A stretch of 64,000 nucleotides of DNA from JAJZNI01 sp035624785 (GCA_035624785.1 DASPQV010000019.1:1-64000); one strand, 5' to 3'. Numbered from the stretch's first letter, positions 8,994 to 16,555 are shown. Translations and numbers: made by a program. The notes: a model not told the origin generated them from the sequence alone.

Positions 8994-9604
8994 GCGACAT
9001 GCGGTTCGTCAGCCGTGGTTTCCGGAGGCGCCCACCGAGCGACGGCGACCAGGGACGGGTTCCACCTGGCCAGCATGTGGTCCGCGACTTCCCGGTGCTG
9101 TCGGCGGGGCCAACCCCTCGCACCCCGCTCTCGGAGTGGACCTTCTCGATCGTCGGCGAGGTCGACGCCCCGGAGCAGTGGACATGGGACGAGTTCAGTG
9201 CTCTGCCGCACGAGATGATCACCCGCGACATCCACTGCGTGACCACGTGGTCCAAGCTGGACACCATCTGGGAGGGCGTTTCCGTCGACACCCTCCTCGC
9301 CGGAGTGACCACGGCGGCCGACTTCATCATCGCCTTCTCAGACGGCGGATACACCACCAACCTTCCCCTGGAGGACGTCACCGGGGGGCGAGCGTGGGTC
9401 GTGTACGCGTACGACGGCGAGGCGCTGGCGCCGGAGCACGGTGGCCCGGCGCGCCTCCTGGTCCCTCATCTGTACTTCTGGAAGAGCGCCAAGTGGGTGC
9501 GCGGTCTGCGCCTGATGACCCAGGACGAGCCCGGCTTCTGGGAGGCGTATGGGTACCACATGCGTGGCGATCCATGGCAGGAACAGCGGTACAGCGGCGA
9601 CTGA
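8990..9604 (+). CDS. Molybdopterin sulfite-oxidase-like oxidoreductase
   Basis: 204 residues from a GTG that overlaps the ftsH stop. It is a single oxidoreductase molybdopterin-binding domain: WTFSIVGEVDAPEQWTWDEF, then DIHCVTTWSKLDTIWEGV, whose cysteine (C83) is the expected molybdenum ligand, then GYTTNLPLEDV and ARLLVPHLYFWKSAKWVRGL. It has no Tat signal and lacks the dimerisation domain of true sulfite oxidases, so it resembles the short cytoplasmic YedY-like proteins. It overlaps the FAD reductase gene that follows by 31 bp, which suggests an electron-transfer pair. The substrate is unknown (S-oxides, N-oxides or sulfite are options). Confidence 0.82.
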   Translation: MSDMRFVSRGFRRRPPSDGDQGRVPPGQHVVRDFPVLSAGPTPRTPLSEWTFSIVGEVDAPEQWTWDEFSALPHEMITRDIHCVTTWSKLDTIWEGVSVDTLLAGVTTAADFIIAFSDGGYTTNLPLEDVTGGRAWVVYAYDGEALAPEHGGPARLLVPHLYFWKSAKWVRGLRLMTQDEPGFWEAYGYHMRGDPWQEQRYSGD

Positions 9605-10329
9605 CCTGGCGCCTCGCCGACGTGGTCGGCGTGGTCGCCGAGACGCTGCGGGTGCGGACGCTTCGGCTCTCCGTCCCGGGATGGCCCGGCCACCTCGCCG
9701 GCCAGCACGTCGACGTCCGGCTGACGGCCGAGGACGGCTACCAGGCGGTGCGCAGCTATTCCATCGCGAGCGCGCCCGACGGCGCTGAAGGCCTGGAGCT
9801 GACCGTCGAGCGGCTCGATGATGGCGAGGTCTCCCCCTATCTGGTGGACGAGCTCCGGGTCGGCGACCAGCTGGAGATGCGAGGTCCCATCGGCGGGTAC
9901 TTCGTCTGGGACGCGGCGATGGGCGGCCCGCTCCTCCTCGTCGGCGGGGGTTCGGGGATCTGCCCGCTGATGTCGATGCTGCGCCTCCGGGCGGCGCGTT
10001 CCCCGGGAGTGCCGGCACGGCTCCTCCAGTCCTCGCGCTCCCTGGAGGATGTCATCTACCGCAGCGAGCTGGAGGGGCTCGCCGCCGGCGACCCCGAGCT
10101 GCAGGTCATCCACACTCTCACCCGCCGCCAGCCTCCGGGATGGGCGGGCCGGCGGCGCCGCATTGACCGGGAGATGCTCGCCGAGGTGGCCTGGCCGCCG
10201 CGCGAGCGGCCGCTGGTGTTCGTCTGCGGCCCGACCGCTCTGGTGGAGACCGTCGCCGGCAGCCTGGTGGAGCTCGGCCATGATCCCGCGCTGGTGAGGA
10301 CGGAGCGCTTTGGGCCAACGGGAGGATGA
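9574..10329 (+). CDS. Ferredoxin/flavodoxin-NADP reductase-type FAD oxidoreductase
   Basis: 251 residues from ATG 9574, inside the end of the previous gene. FAD-binding signature RSYSIASAP (RxYS) and VSPYLVDELRVGDQLEMRGPIGGYFVW are followed by the NAD(P) motif LLVGGGSGICPLMSMLR and the terminal VFVCGPTALVETV. There is no 2Fe-2S domain. It most likely passes electrons between NAD(P)H and the molybdoenzyme encoded immediately upstream. The strong overlap implies obligatory cotranscription. Confidence 0.85.
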   Translation: MAGTAVQRRLTWRLADVVGVVAETLRVRTLRLSVPGWPGHLAGQHVDVRLTAEDGYQAVRSYSIASAPDGAEGLELTVERLDDGEVSPYLVDELRVGDQLEMRGPIGGYFVWDAAMGGPLLLVGGGSGICPLMSMLRLRAARSPGVPARLLQSSRSLEDVIYRSELEGLAAGDPELQVIHTLTRRQPPGWAGRRRRIDREMLAEVAWPPRERPLVFVCGPTALVETVAGSLVELGHDPALVRTERFGPTGG

Positions 10330-10335
10330 GCCGCC

Positions 10336-10623
10336 ATGGACGAGACGCAGCTGCGGCTGGACGGGAATGCGGCAGGCGGGTTCCTGCAGGAGATCCTGGC
10401 CCAGGATGCGACCAGCATGCGCATCCGCTGCCACGGGTGCGGCTCGGTGGCCCAGGTCGGCGCCCAACCCCTCTACATGTACCCGGGGTCACCCGGAGCG
10501 GTGCTCCGTTGTCGCGCCTGCGAATGCATCCTGATGGTCGTGGTTCGGGGCCCCGGACGGTTGAGGATCGGACTTCCGGGAGTGACCTGGCTGGAGCTTC
10601 CAGAGCCGAGCGACGTCCGCTGA
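10336..10623 (+). CDS. DUF6510 zinc-ribbon protein
   Basis: 95 residues starting 6 nt after the reductase stop. Two cysteine pairs (CHGCG near residue 34 and CRACEC near residue 57) form a small zinc ribbon or rubredoxin-like knuckle, between an acidic N-terminus (LDGNAAGGFLQEI) and PGVTWLEL at the end. DUF6510 proteins typically sit beside this same oxidoreductase pair in actinobacteria, so it is probably the third member of the redox unit. Whether it binds zinc or iron, and whether it carries electrons, cannot be said from sequence. Confidence 0.75.
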   Translation: MDETQLRLDGNAAGGFLQEILAQDATSMRIRCHGCGSVAQVGAQPLYMYPGSPGAVLRCRACECILMVVVRGPGRLRIGLPGVTWLELPEPSDVR

Positions 10624-10646
10624 CCGGGCTTCCGCCACGACTCGCC

Positions 10647-10730
10647 CGGGCGTCCGTCGGCGGTGGGCAGCGGGCCCTGGACGTCGTAGACGATGTCGGC
10701 CTCGGCGGTCTCGAGCGTGTACGTCTTCAT
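10647..10730 (-). pseudogene. 5' remnant of an alpha/beta-hydrolase gene
   Basis: An ATG at 10730, with a GGAGG ribosome binding site, starts MKTYTLETAEADIVYDVQG and runs to PTADGRP. That is the typical N-terminus of a family of actinobacterial alpha/beta hydrolases. After 28 codons the homology stops abruptly and the frame runs into the convergent DUF6510 gene. The rest of the hydrolase (nucleophile elbow and histidine) is missing. It sits 16 bp behind the SRPBCC gene, as the third gene of an ArsR-SRPBCC-hydrolase operon would. Confidence 0.6.
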
Positions 10731-10746
10731 GTCAGTCCCTCCTCGG

Positions 10747-11250
10747 TCAGCCGGCGAGAAGCCGCTGCAGCTTGTCGAGCTGCTCGGACCAGCCCTGCTC
10801 GGCCCCGCTCATCGCCTCGGCGGGAGGCATCGGTTCGAAGTACGACTGGCGGATGGTGAGCGCGGTGCCTCCGTCGCAGGCTTCGAAGGTCACCTCGATA
10901 AGCGTGGCGAAGAGCTCACCCCGCTCCTCGTTGACGGCTCGGCCGCTCATGACGAGGCGATGCGGACGCTCGACCTCGTAGTACTCGCCACCCATGTGGT
11001 GGGAGAACTGCCGCTCCGCCGGGATCGAGCCCGGCCACTCCATCGCGAGCCGGTACGTCCCGCCGACGCGAAGGTCCACCTCCGCCCCGGGGCAGGTGAA
11101 CCCGTTGGGCCACCACCATCTCTTGAGCTGGTCCGGCTCTGTGAAGGCGTCGAAGACTCGCTCCGGCGATGCCTTGATGGTGCGCTCCAGCACGAGCTGC
11201 CTGGCGGGGGTCGCGGATCGGAGATCGAGGGCGGCAGGTGTCTCAGGCAT
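10747..11250 (-). CDS. SRPBCC (AHSA1-like) domain protein
   Basis: 167 residues from ATG 11250. The START/AHSA1 fold shows as LVLERTIKASPERVFDAFTEPDQLKRWWWPNG-type segments, then VDLRVGGTYRLAMEW, a YYEVERPHRLVMS strand and the C-terminal helix SEQLDKLQRLLAG. Such proteins bind small hydrophobic ligands in a deep pocket and commonly follow an ArsR regulator, as here (8-bp overlap). No catalytic residue is predicted. It likely detoxifies or senses the signal read by the regulator. Confidence 0.85.
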   Translation of the reverse strand: MPETPAALDLRSATPARQLVLERTIKASPERVFDAFTEPDQLKRWWWPNGFTCPGAEVDLRVGGTYRLAMEWPGSIPAERQFSHHMGGEYYEVERPHRLVMSGRAVNEERGELFATLIEVTFEACDGGTALTIRQSYFEPMPPAEAMSGAEQGWSEQLDKLQRLLAG

Positions 11251-11599
11251 TGGGGCTCTCCCGGGTGTTGGACGCTTCGGATTGGGCGGCAAGATGGGCT
11301 TCGAGACGGTCGAGGCGGTCGGACCATTCGGCACGGGCGTGGCGGAGCCAGTCGTCCACCGGGATCAGGCCCTTGAGCTGAAGCCTCGCCGGGCGGCGCT
11401 GGCGGTCGCGGGCACGGCCGATCAGGCCAGCCCTCTCCAGCACCTTGAGGTGTTTGGTGATCGCCGGCTGGGTGAGCGTGGACGCTTCCGCGAGCTCGAC
11501 GACGCCGGCCTCGCCGGCAGCGAGGCGCTCGAGGATCGCCCGGCGGGTGGGGTCGGCCAGCGCGGCGAAAGCGCGGCTCAAGGGGTCAGCAGCTGACAT
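11243..11599 (-). CDS. ArsR-family winged-helix repressor
   Basis: 118 residues. The winged helix is clear: LSRAFAALADPTRRAILERLA, VVELAEASTLTQPAITKHLK as the recognition helix, then LERAGLIGRARDRQRR as the wing. No cysteine metal site is present, so this is the non-metal ArsR/SRPBCC type that controls its own operon. The ATG at 11599 lies 7 nt from a -10 hexamer and the upstream 19 bp contain two overlapping palindromes. The SRPBCC gene overlaps its 3' end. Confidence 0.9.
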   Translation of the reverse strand: MSAADPLSRAFAALADPTRRAILERLAAGEAGVVELAEASTLTQPAITKHLKVLERAGLIGRARDRQRRPARLQLKGLIPVDDWLRHARAEWSDRLDRLEAHLAAQSEASNTRESPNA

Positions 11600-11635
11600 A
11601 ACCTAAAGGTTATATAACTGAGCGGTAGAAGTCAA
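11600..11635 (-). promoter_or_regulatory. Leaderless ArsR promoter with overlapping palindromic operator
   Basis: On the minus strand TTGACT (11635-11630), a 17-bp spacer, TAACCT (11612-11607), seven bases, then ATG 11599. Two palindromes cover the -10: GTTATATAAC (11609-11618, perfect) and AACCT/AGGTT separated by two bases (11600-11611). A bound ArsR dimer there would block RNA polymerase. This is a likely autoregulatory operator. Confidence 0.75.
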
Positions 11636-11827
11636 TCGGGCCCGGAGGGGCGGGGCCACCCGGGGGGCTGCTTCACCCCGTCGGAACCTCGAGCGATCAC
11701 CGATTCGGTTGGCTGGCACTGATGAGCCGCGTGGCCATGGTCAGGAGCCCGGCCGTGGCGCCCAGGGTGACGTTCTACCCAGGCGCCAGCGAACGAGCCC
11801 AGGTGGCTCTGCGCACAGGTGCTGGCG

Positions 11828-12205
11828 TCAGGCGGTGGGACGCAGGATGCAGAACTCGTTGCCCTCGGGATCGCGCATGACCTGCCATTCGTCGCCGGCG
11901 AAGATGTCCGGAGCTCGCGTGGCCCCCAGGGCGAGCGCCCGCCTCACGGCGGCGTCGAAGTCCCGGCTCCTCAGGTCGAGATGGACGCGGTTCTTGACAA
12001 CCTTCCGTTCCGGGACCCTCTCGTACCAGATGGCAAGCCCGGGAAGCACCAGGTGGGCATTGCCGGATTCGTCGACCTCGGTCCTGCCGCCGAGAAGGCG
12101 CTGCCACCAACCGGCTAGGGCAGGGGGGTCGGAGCAGTCGAAGGTGACACCGGCGATGCCGGCGATCACCGGGACGGTGTCGCCGCTTGGAGGGGTCGGC
12201 GACAT
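11828..12205 (-). CDS. VOC-family (glyoxalase/bleomycin-resistance fold) protein
   Basis: 125 residues starting after GAGGGTGAC. One beta-alpha-beta-beta-beta pair is seen from AGVTFDCSDPPALAGWWQRLLGG, and a second from VHLDLRSRDFDAAVRRALALGA to DPEGNEFCILRP, the usual glyoxalase-like repeat. Potential metal ligands are the histidine of RVHLDL and the glutamate of EGNEFC. Function could be dioxygenase, lyase or drug binding. It lies 7 bp after a small membrane protein gene on the same strand. Confidence 0.8.
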   Translation of the reverse strand: MSPTPPSGDTVPVIAGIAGVTFDCSDPPALAGWWQRLLGGRTEVDESGNAHLVLPGLAIWYERVPERKVVKNRVHLDLRSRDFDAAVRRALALGATRAPDIFAGDEWQVMRDPEGNEFCILRPTA

Positions 12206-12212
12206 GTCACCC

Positions 12213-12557
12213 TCAGCTGCCCAGCCTGGCGATCAGCACGGTCAGCGGCGCGGCGACCAGCAGCCATCCGGCTGACCCCGACAGCAGCGCGACCGGAACC
12301 GCCGCTCCCAGACGCGCTGCCCCGTAGACGATCAGCATGAAGGCGATCGTCGAGGGAAGCGCGATCAGCGTCCCCAGCGAAGCCTTGGCCAGCGGGGCCG
12401 GCCCACCGGCGGCCCCCAAGGTCGCGAAGCTCACCAGGGAGATGACCGGCAGGAGGATGACCACGCCTGCCGCGGCAGGGCCAAACCGCGACGCGACCAG
12501 GGGCACGGACGCGACGATGAGCCCCCCAAGCAGGAAGCGCGCGACGAATTCAAGCAC
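12213..12557 (-). CDS. DUF3147/GlpM-like small membrane protein
   Basis: 114 residues from GTG 12557, preferred over an upstream TTG at 12593 because GAGGGA lies 6 nt before it. Four hydrophobic helices: FVARFLLGGLIVASVPLVAS, AAAGVVILLPVISLVSFATL, LIALPSTIAFMLIVYGAARL and VPVALLSGSAGWLLVAAPL. The layout resembles DUF3147 (GlpM) proteins, whose function is poorly known. The next gene, a VOC protein, starts 7 bp later. Confidence 0.6.
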   Translation of the reverse strand: MLEFVARFLLGGLIVASVPLVASRFGPAAAGVVILLPVISLVSFATLGAAGGPAPLAKASLGTLIALPSTIAFMLIVYGAARLGAAVPVALLSGSAGWLLVAAPLTVLIARLGS

Positions 12558-12622
12558 CCGGATTCCCTCGCTGGCTGCGGCACCGTTGGGCAAGACCGAT
12601 GGTCAGAGCCGCCTGAGGGATG

Positions 12623-13198
12623 TTACGACCGCCCTCCGTCGGACGTGGGGCCGAAGTCGACATCCTCGGTCGCGACCGTCCCGGCCGTCCGGCCCGGGGC
12701 CCGCTGGTGGGTCCAGTAGAGGTTGGTGTGCGCGATGACCTGGTCCGGCGGGGGCGCCCCCCAGGCCGTCTGGTCCTCCGTGGTGTGGGCGTCGCTGACC
12801 AGGACCGCGTCGTACCCCCTGACCAGGGCCCCGTGGAGCGTTGACCGAACGCACGCATCGGTCTGGGCGCCGACCACCACGAGCCGCCCGACGCGCAGCC
12901 CCGAGAGGACGGCGGCGAGGGTCGTGTCCTCGAAGGAGTCGCCGTACCGTTTCTCAACCAGCGGCTCCGCATCGCTGCGAGTCAGCTCGGAGACGATCCG
13001 CCACTCTTCGCTGCCCCTGGGCAGCTCCTCGCTGGAGTGCTGGACCCAGATGACGGGGACCTGGTCCCGCCGCGCCTGCTCGACCAGGCAGCCGACGTTC
13101 GCGACCACCGCGTCGCGCCGGTAGGCGTCGTTGACCACGCCGTTCTGCATGTCCACGACGAGGAGCGCGGTGTTCGGCCGGTTCTCGAGTGTCGTCAC
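12623..13198 (-). CDS. Isochorismatase-family cysteine hydrolase
   Basis: 191 residues from GTG 13198 after a GGAGGGA ribosome binding site. The catalytic triad of the family is intact: D16 in LLVVDMQNG, K83 in VEKRYGDSF and C116 in VVGAQTDACVRST. Members hydrolyse amides or vinyl ethers (nicotinamide, N-carbamoyl compounds, isochorismate). The active-site surroundings do not identify the substrate. The gene stands between a small membrane protein gene and a VOC gene on the same strand. Confidence 0.87.
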   Translation of the reverse strand: MTTLENRPNTALLVVDMQNGVVNDAYRRDAVVANVGCLVEQARRDQVPVIWVQHSSEELPRGSEEWRIVSELTRSDAEPLVEKRYGDSFEDTTLAAVLSGLRVGRLVVVGAQTDACVRSTLHGALVRGYDAVLVSDAHTTEDQTAWGAPPPDQVIAHTNLYWTHQRAPGRTAGTVATEDVDFGPTSDGGRS

Positions 13199-13241
13199 GG
13201 TCTTCCCTCCTTTGCCCCCGGGGTTCTCCGCGGCCCGGAGG

Positions 13242-13658
13242 CTACGTAGCGGCTGCCCAATACTCGCTGATCTCGATCAGGTGGCCGTCGGGGTCGCGCA
13301 GGAAGCATCGGGTCTCCCGGCCGTGCACCACCGGCGGAGTCAAGAACCGGGCGCCACGTCCCTGAAGCGTTCGGTATGCGGCCTCGCAACTGGGGACCCG
13401 GATGGTCCACGCATGGTCGACGATGTCCGGCTGGTCCGGCGGCGCGAAGGTCACTGAGGGTTTGTCTTCGGTCGGCGGGCCGCCGGTGACGAGCAGGATC
13501 CAGTTTCCGAGAAGGCGCAGGACCGCCGAGGTGCCTCCATACTCGCGATAGGGTTCGGCGCCCAGCACCCCCGCGTAGAAGCGCAGTGATCGGGCCACGT
13601 CGCTGACCACGAGGATGTGGCTCAGCTCCATCCCCCCGCTGGGAAAGTCTCCGGTCAC
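13242..13658 (-). CDS. VOC-family protein
   Basis: About 138 residues from GTG 13658 (ATG at 13631 is the alternative). MELSHILVVSDVARSLRFYA, WTIRVPSCEAAYRTLQGRGA and LRDPDGHLIEISEYW give the paired glyoxalase fold with likely metal ligands H (first strand) and E (last strand). A TAGAGT hexamer lies 8 nt upstream of the GTG, favouring the longer, leaderless start. It may be a fosfomycin- or bleomycin-type resistance protein or a dioxygenase; no partner gene decides. Confidence 0.8.
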   Translation of the reverse strand: MTGDFPSGGMELSHILVVSDVARSLRFYAGVLGAEPYREYGGTSAVLRLLGNWILLVTGGPPTEDKPSVTFAPPDQPDIVDHAWTIRVPSCEAAYRTLQGRGARFLTPPVVHGRETRCFLRDPDGHLIEISEYWAAAT

Positions 13659-13799
13659 GACCTCAGACTCTAGCCACCATGTCCCGAGGGGCCGTCGCTG
13701 GCCCGGAGACCGCGGATTGGCCGATGTGGCCCACCTCTTCCGCCGCGTGGGCTGGAATCGGTGCGACGGCGCCCGTTCGGCTCGACGACCTCGAACCCG

Positions 13800-13836
13800 T
13801 ATCCTCTGCCAGGTGAGCCCTGGGGAGCGTCGGTGA
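13800..13836 (+). promoter_or_regulatory. Leaderless promoter and 7-codon leader ORF before PrimPol
   Basis: TATCCT (13800-13805), seven bases, then GTG 13813. This GTG opens a seven-codon frame (V-S-P-G-E-R-R) that ends in TGA at 13834-13836, sharing its A with the ATG of the polymerase gene (TGATG). GGGGAG at 13821-13826 can also serve as a ribosome binding site. The likely role is a leader ORF coupled to the polymerase start. Confidence 0.5.
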
Positions 13837-14876
13837 TGGACGAGCCCGCCGCGCTGGTCCACGCCAGCAACCGGGAACTGCCGATCAGCCATCCCGGCAA
13901 GGTTTACTTTGCCGAGCGCGGCGAGACCAAGCTGGATCTGGTCCGCTACTACCAGGCGGTCGAGCGGCCGCTGATGCGCGCCATGGGTGGCCGGCCGGTG
14001 CTGCTGCAGCGCTTCCCCCACGGCGCTGACGGACCCTCCTTCTTCCAGAAGCGGGTGCCGGAGAGCCGTCCCGCCTGGTTGGAGACGGTGATCGTGAGCA
14101 CCCCGAATGGCACGGAGTCTCGAGCGCTGGTCGCGGCCGATCTTGCCCACGTGCTCTGGGCGGTCAACCTGGGTTGCATCGGCTTTCACGTCTGGCCGGC
14201 CAGGGCATCCGACCCGGAGCACGCCGACGAGCTGAGAATCGACCTCGATCCCAGCCCCGGGGTGACATTCGCGATGGTGCGCGAGGCCGCTGAGGAAGTC
14301 CGGAGGCTGCTGACAGAGGTGGGGATCTCGGGTCACCCCAAGACCACCGGCAACCGCGGCATTCACGTCTACGCACGCCTCCAGCCGCGCTGGACGTCAT
14401 ACGACGTTCGCGCCGCGGCGGTGGCGGCGGCTCGCGAGCTGGAGCGCCGCCGCCCGGACCTGATCACCGCCGCCTGGTGGAAGGAGGAGCGCGGCCGGCG
14501 AGTCTTCGTCGACTTCAACCAGAACGCGCCGCACAAGACCGTGTTCGGCGCCTGGTCGGTGCGGGCTCGCCCGGGGGCCCAGGTGTCGACGCCCTTCGCC
14601 TGGGACGAGCTGCCGAATGTGGTGCCGGACCAGTTCACCATCGCCACCGTTCCGGCCCGCGTGGCCGGGCGCGGCGACCCCTGGGCGGAGATGGACGCCT
14701 CCCCTCAGAGCCTGGAGCCGCTGCTCGCCCTGCACCGGCGTGACGCCGATGCGGGTCTACCCGATGCCCCCTGGCCGCCCGTCTACCCGAGGATGCCGGG
14801 CGAGCCCACGCGAGTTGCTCCCAGCCGCGCCCGCAAGGTCGGGACGGCGTCCCCCGCCCCGGCACCTCGGGGGTGA
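13836..14876 (+). CDS. LigD-type primase-polymerase (PrimPol) domain protein
   Basis: 346 residues from ATG 13836. The archaeo-eukaryotic primase fold of the LigD polymerase module is complete: PISHPGKVYF, VLLQRFPHGADG, the metal-binding DLDPSPGV, NRGIHVYARL and the third acidic residue in VFVDFNQNA. It has no ligase or nuclease domain and no Ku gene nearby, so it is a stand-alone polymerase. Related proteins fill gaps in non-homologous end joining and add ribonucleotides at breaks. The C-terminal 40 residues are basic and disordered. The ligase partner would be encoded outside this window. Confidence 0.88.
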   Translation: MDEPAALVHASNRELPISHPGKVYFAERGETKLDLVRYYQAVERPLMRAMGGRPVLLQRFPHGADGPSFFQKRVPESRPAWLETVIVSTPNGTESRALVAADLAHVLWAVNLGCIGFHVWPARASDPEHADELRIDLDPSPGVTFAMVREAAEEVRRLLTEVGISGHPKTTGNRGIHVYARLQPRWTSYDVRAAAVAAARELERRRPDLITAAWWKEERGRRVFVDFNQNAPHKTVFGAWSVRARPGAQVSTPFAWDELPNVVPDQFTIATVPARVAGRGDPWAEMDASPQSLEPLLALHRRDADAGLPDAPWPPVYPRMPGEPTRVAPSRARKVGTASPAPAPRG

Positions 14877-15033
14877 GTTCGAGGAGCGGCAGCCAGCCTG
14901 CCGCTCGAGGGGTTGATCTCCGTCGCCCTCTCGCCGGCGCCATGAGCGCCATCTCCCGGAGCGGCATCTGAGTGGTCGGTGGCTCGATTGCCTGGACCGG
15001 GGCGCCGAGCACCCCTGACCGCGGACCCCCTAA

Positions 15034-15537
15034 ATCCAGCTGACCCTCCAGGAGTCCGTGGGCCTGGGAGAGGTGACGCATGTGGAGGACGCCGGCTCGG
15101 TGTCCGGCGCGGTCGCCGACGCCCGGGCGGAAAAGGTGCTCCGGGTGGTTCAGGGGGGGCTCAGCGGCTACGTCGGTCGCGCCTACGAGCATGGCGCCGA
15201 GCTCTCCGGGGGCCAGTGGCAGACAGTGGGCCTGGCTCGCACCCTGATGCGCCGGACCCCGCTCCTCCTCATCCTCGACGAGCCGGCGGCGGCCCTGGAC
15301 GCCGCCGCCGAGCACACCCTCTTCGAACGCTACGCGACCTCGGCGGGAAGGGCCAGCCGAGAGGTGGGCGGGGTCACCGTGCTGGTCTCGCATCGCTTCT
15401 CGACGGTGCTGATGGCCGACCTGATCGCGGTGCTGGAACACGGCCGGCTTCGCGAGCTCGGTTCCCACCGTGAGCTGATGGCCGCGAACGGCCTCTACGC
15501 CGAGCTCTTCCAGCTCCAGGCCCGGGCTTACGCGTGA
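15034..15537 (+). pseudogene. ABC transporter ATPase fragment (C-terminal half)
   Basis: Open from just after a TAA at 15031-15033. TLQESVGLGEV resembles the point in ABCB-type ATPases after the Q-loop. The rest keeps the signature (ELSGGQWQ), Walker B (LLLILDEPAAALD) and H-loop (VLVSHRFSTVL) and ends normally. The membrane domain, Walker A and Q-loop are absent, and no upstream frame supplies them. The protein could not bind ATP alone, so I call it a 5'-truncated remnant; GTG 15058 is the only plausible start. The signature glutamine is followed by an atypical tryptophan. Confidence 0.7.
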
Positions 15538-15546
15538 TCCAGCAGG

Positions 15547-16455
15547 TCAACCGTCCTCGAACTCGAGCTCTGGGTGGCTGGGCCCCAGCACCGCACCGAG
15601 GTCGAGCCGGCGGAGCCGCTCCGGGTCTCCCAGGGCATCGATCTCCACGATCCGTCCGCTCCTGACCGTGAAGGCCATCACCGAGAAGAGCCGCTGGTTG
15701 CGCAGGATCACTGCTCCAGCGGTGCCGTTGACGACGGCGGGGACGACCACCACCGCACCCGAGGGCGGGCGGGCGTAGCGCAACGTCTCGGAAAGCCCGC
15801 GGACGACCCGCGACGCCGTTGATGGGCCGAGGTCGCCGCGGAGCACGACGTCGGGGTCCAACACCGCGACCAGGGTCTCCAGGTCGCCGCCGCGCGCGGC
15901 GGCGAAGAAGGCGTCGACCACCCGGCGCTGCTCGACGAGATCCGCGTCGGGCACGGCGGGAGCCGCCTGGACCCGGCGGCGGGCACGGCTCGCGAGCTGG
16001 CGCGCCGCTGCGGGACTGCGGTCGATGATCGGCGCGATCTCATCGAAAGTGAGGTCGAAGACATCGTGGAGCAGGAAGGCGAGGCGCTCGGCGGGAGAGA
16101 GGGTCTGGATCACGACCAGGAGAGCAAGCCCCACCGACTCGGCGAGGAGTGCCTCCTCCTCGGGATCGCCGGTCCCGATGGCGGTCACGATCGGATCGGG
16201 GAGGTGCGTGCCGAGCGGCTCCTCGCGATGGGATCCCCGCGAACGCACCATGTTCAGACACACCCTGGCGAGCACCGTCTTCAGCCAGGCGCCGGGCTTC
16301 TCAATGCTCTTGGTGTCCGCGGCGCTGGCTCGCAGCCAGGTGTCCTGGAGCGCATCCTCGGCGTCGGATAGCGAGCCCAGCATCCGGTAGGCGAGGCCGC
16401 GAAGCTGGCCCTGGTGGGTGTCGAACCACTCGGTCACCCCGGGCGCCTGGGTCAC
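15547..16455 (-). CDS. ECF41-type sigma factor with C-terminal SnoaL-like domain
   Basis: 302 residues from GTG 16455, 9 nt after GGAGG (GTG 16461 would be only 3 nt away). Region 2 is RGLAYRMLGSLSDAEDALQD with TWLRA, and region 4 is LTFDEIAPIIDRSPAAARQLASRARRRV. A SnoaL-like domain of about 120 residues follows (VVDAFFAAARGGDLETLVAVL; SGRIVEIDALGDPERLRRLD). This fused domain replaces an anti-sigma factor in the ECF41 group and its tail controls activity. ECF41 genes usually sit beside an oxidoreductase, epimerase or carboxymuconolactone decarboxylase, which matches the divergent neighbour at 16556. Confidence 0.9.
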   Translation of the reverse strand: MTQAPGVTEWFDTHQGQLRGLAYRMLGSLSDAEDALQDTWLRASAADTKSIEKPGAWLKTVLARVCLNMVRSRGSHREEPLGTHLPDPIVTAIGTGDPEEEALLAESVGLALLVVIQTLSPAERLAFLLHDVFDLTFDEIAPIIDRSPAAARQLASRARRRVQAAPAVPDADLVEQRRVVDAFFAAARGGDLETLVAVLDPDVVLRGDLGPSTASRVVRGLSETLRYARPPSGAVVVVPAVVNGTAGAVILRNQRLFSVMAFTVRSGRIVEIDALGDPERLRRLDLGAVLGPSHPELEFEDG

Positions 16456-16482
16456 TGTCACAGACCTCCATGCTCAGGTGTC
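16456..16482 (+). promoter_or_regulatory. Candidate ECF41 promoter driving the NAD(P)-binding gene
   Basis: TGTCACA (16456-16462), 16 bp, then TGTC (16479-16482). The reported ECF41 promoter has TGTCACA at -35 and CGTC at -10; only one base differs. Transcription would start near 16490, upstream of an AGGAGGAG ribosome binding site and the ATG at 16556. Confidence 0.55.
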
Positions 16483-16555
16483 TGAGGTTGATGACACGCG
16501 AGAGCCGCACCGTGTGACGTGCGGGGCCGCCGAACTGTAGCCAGGAGGAGAGCCG

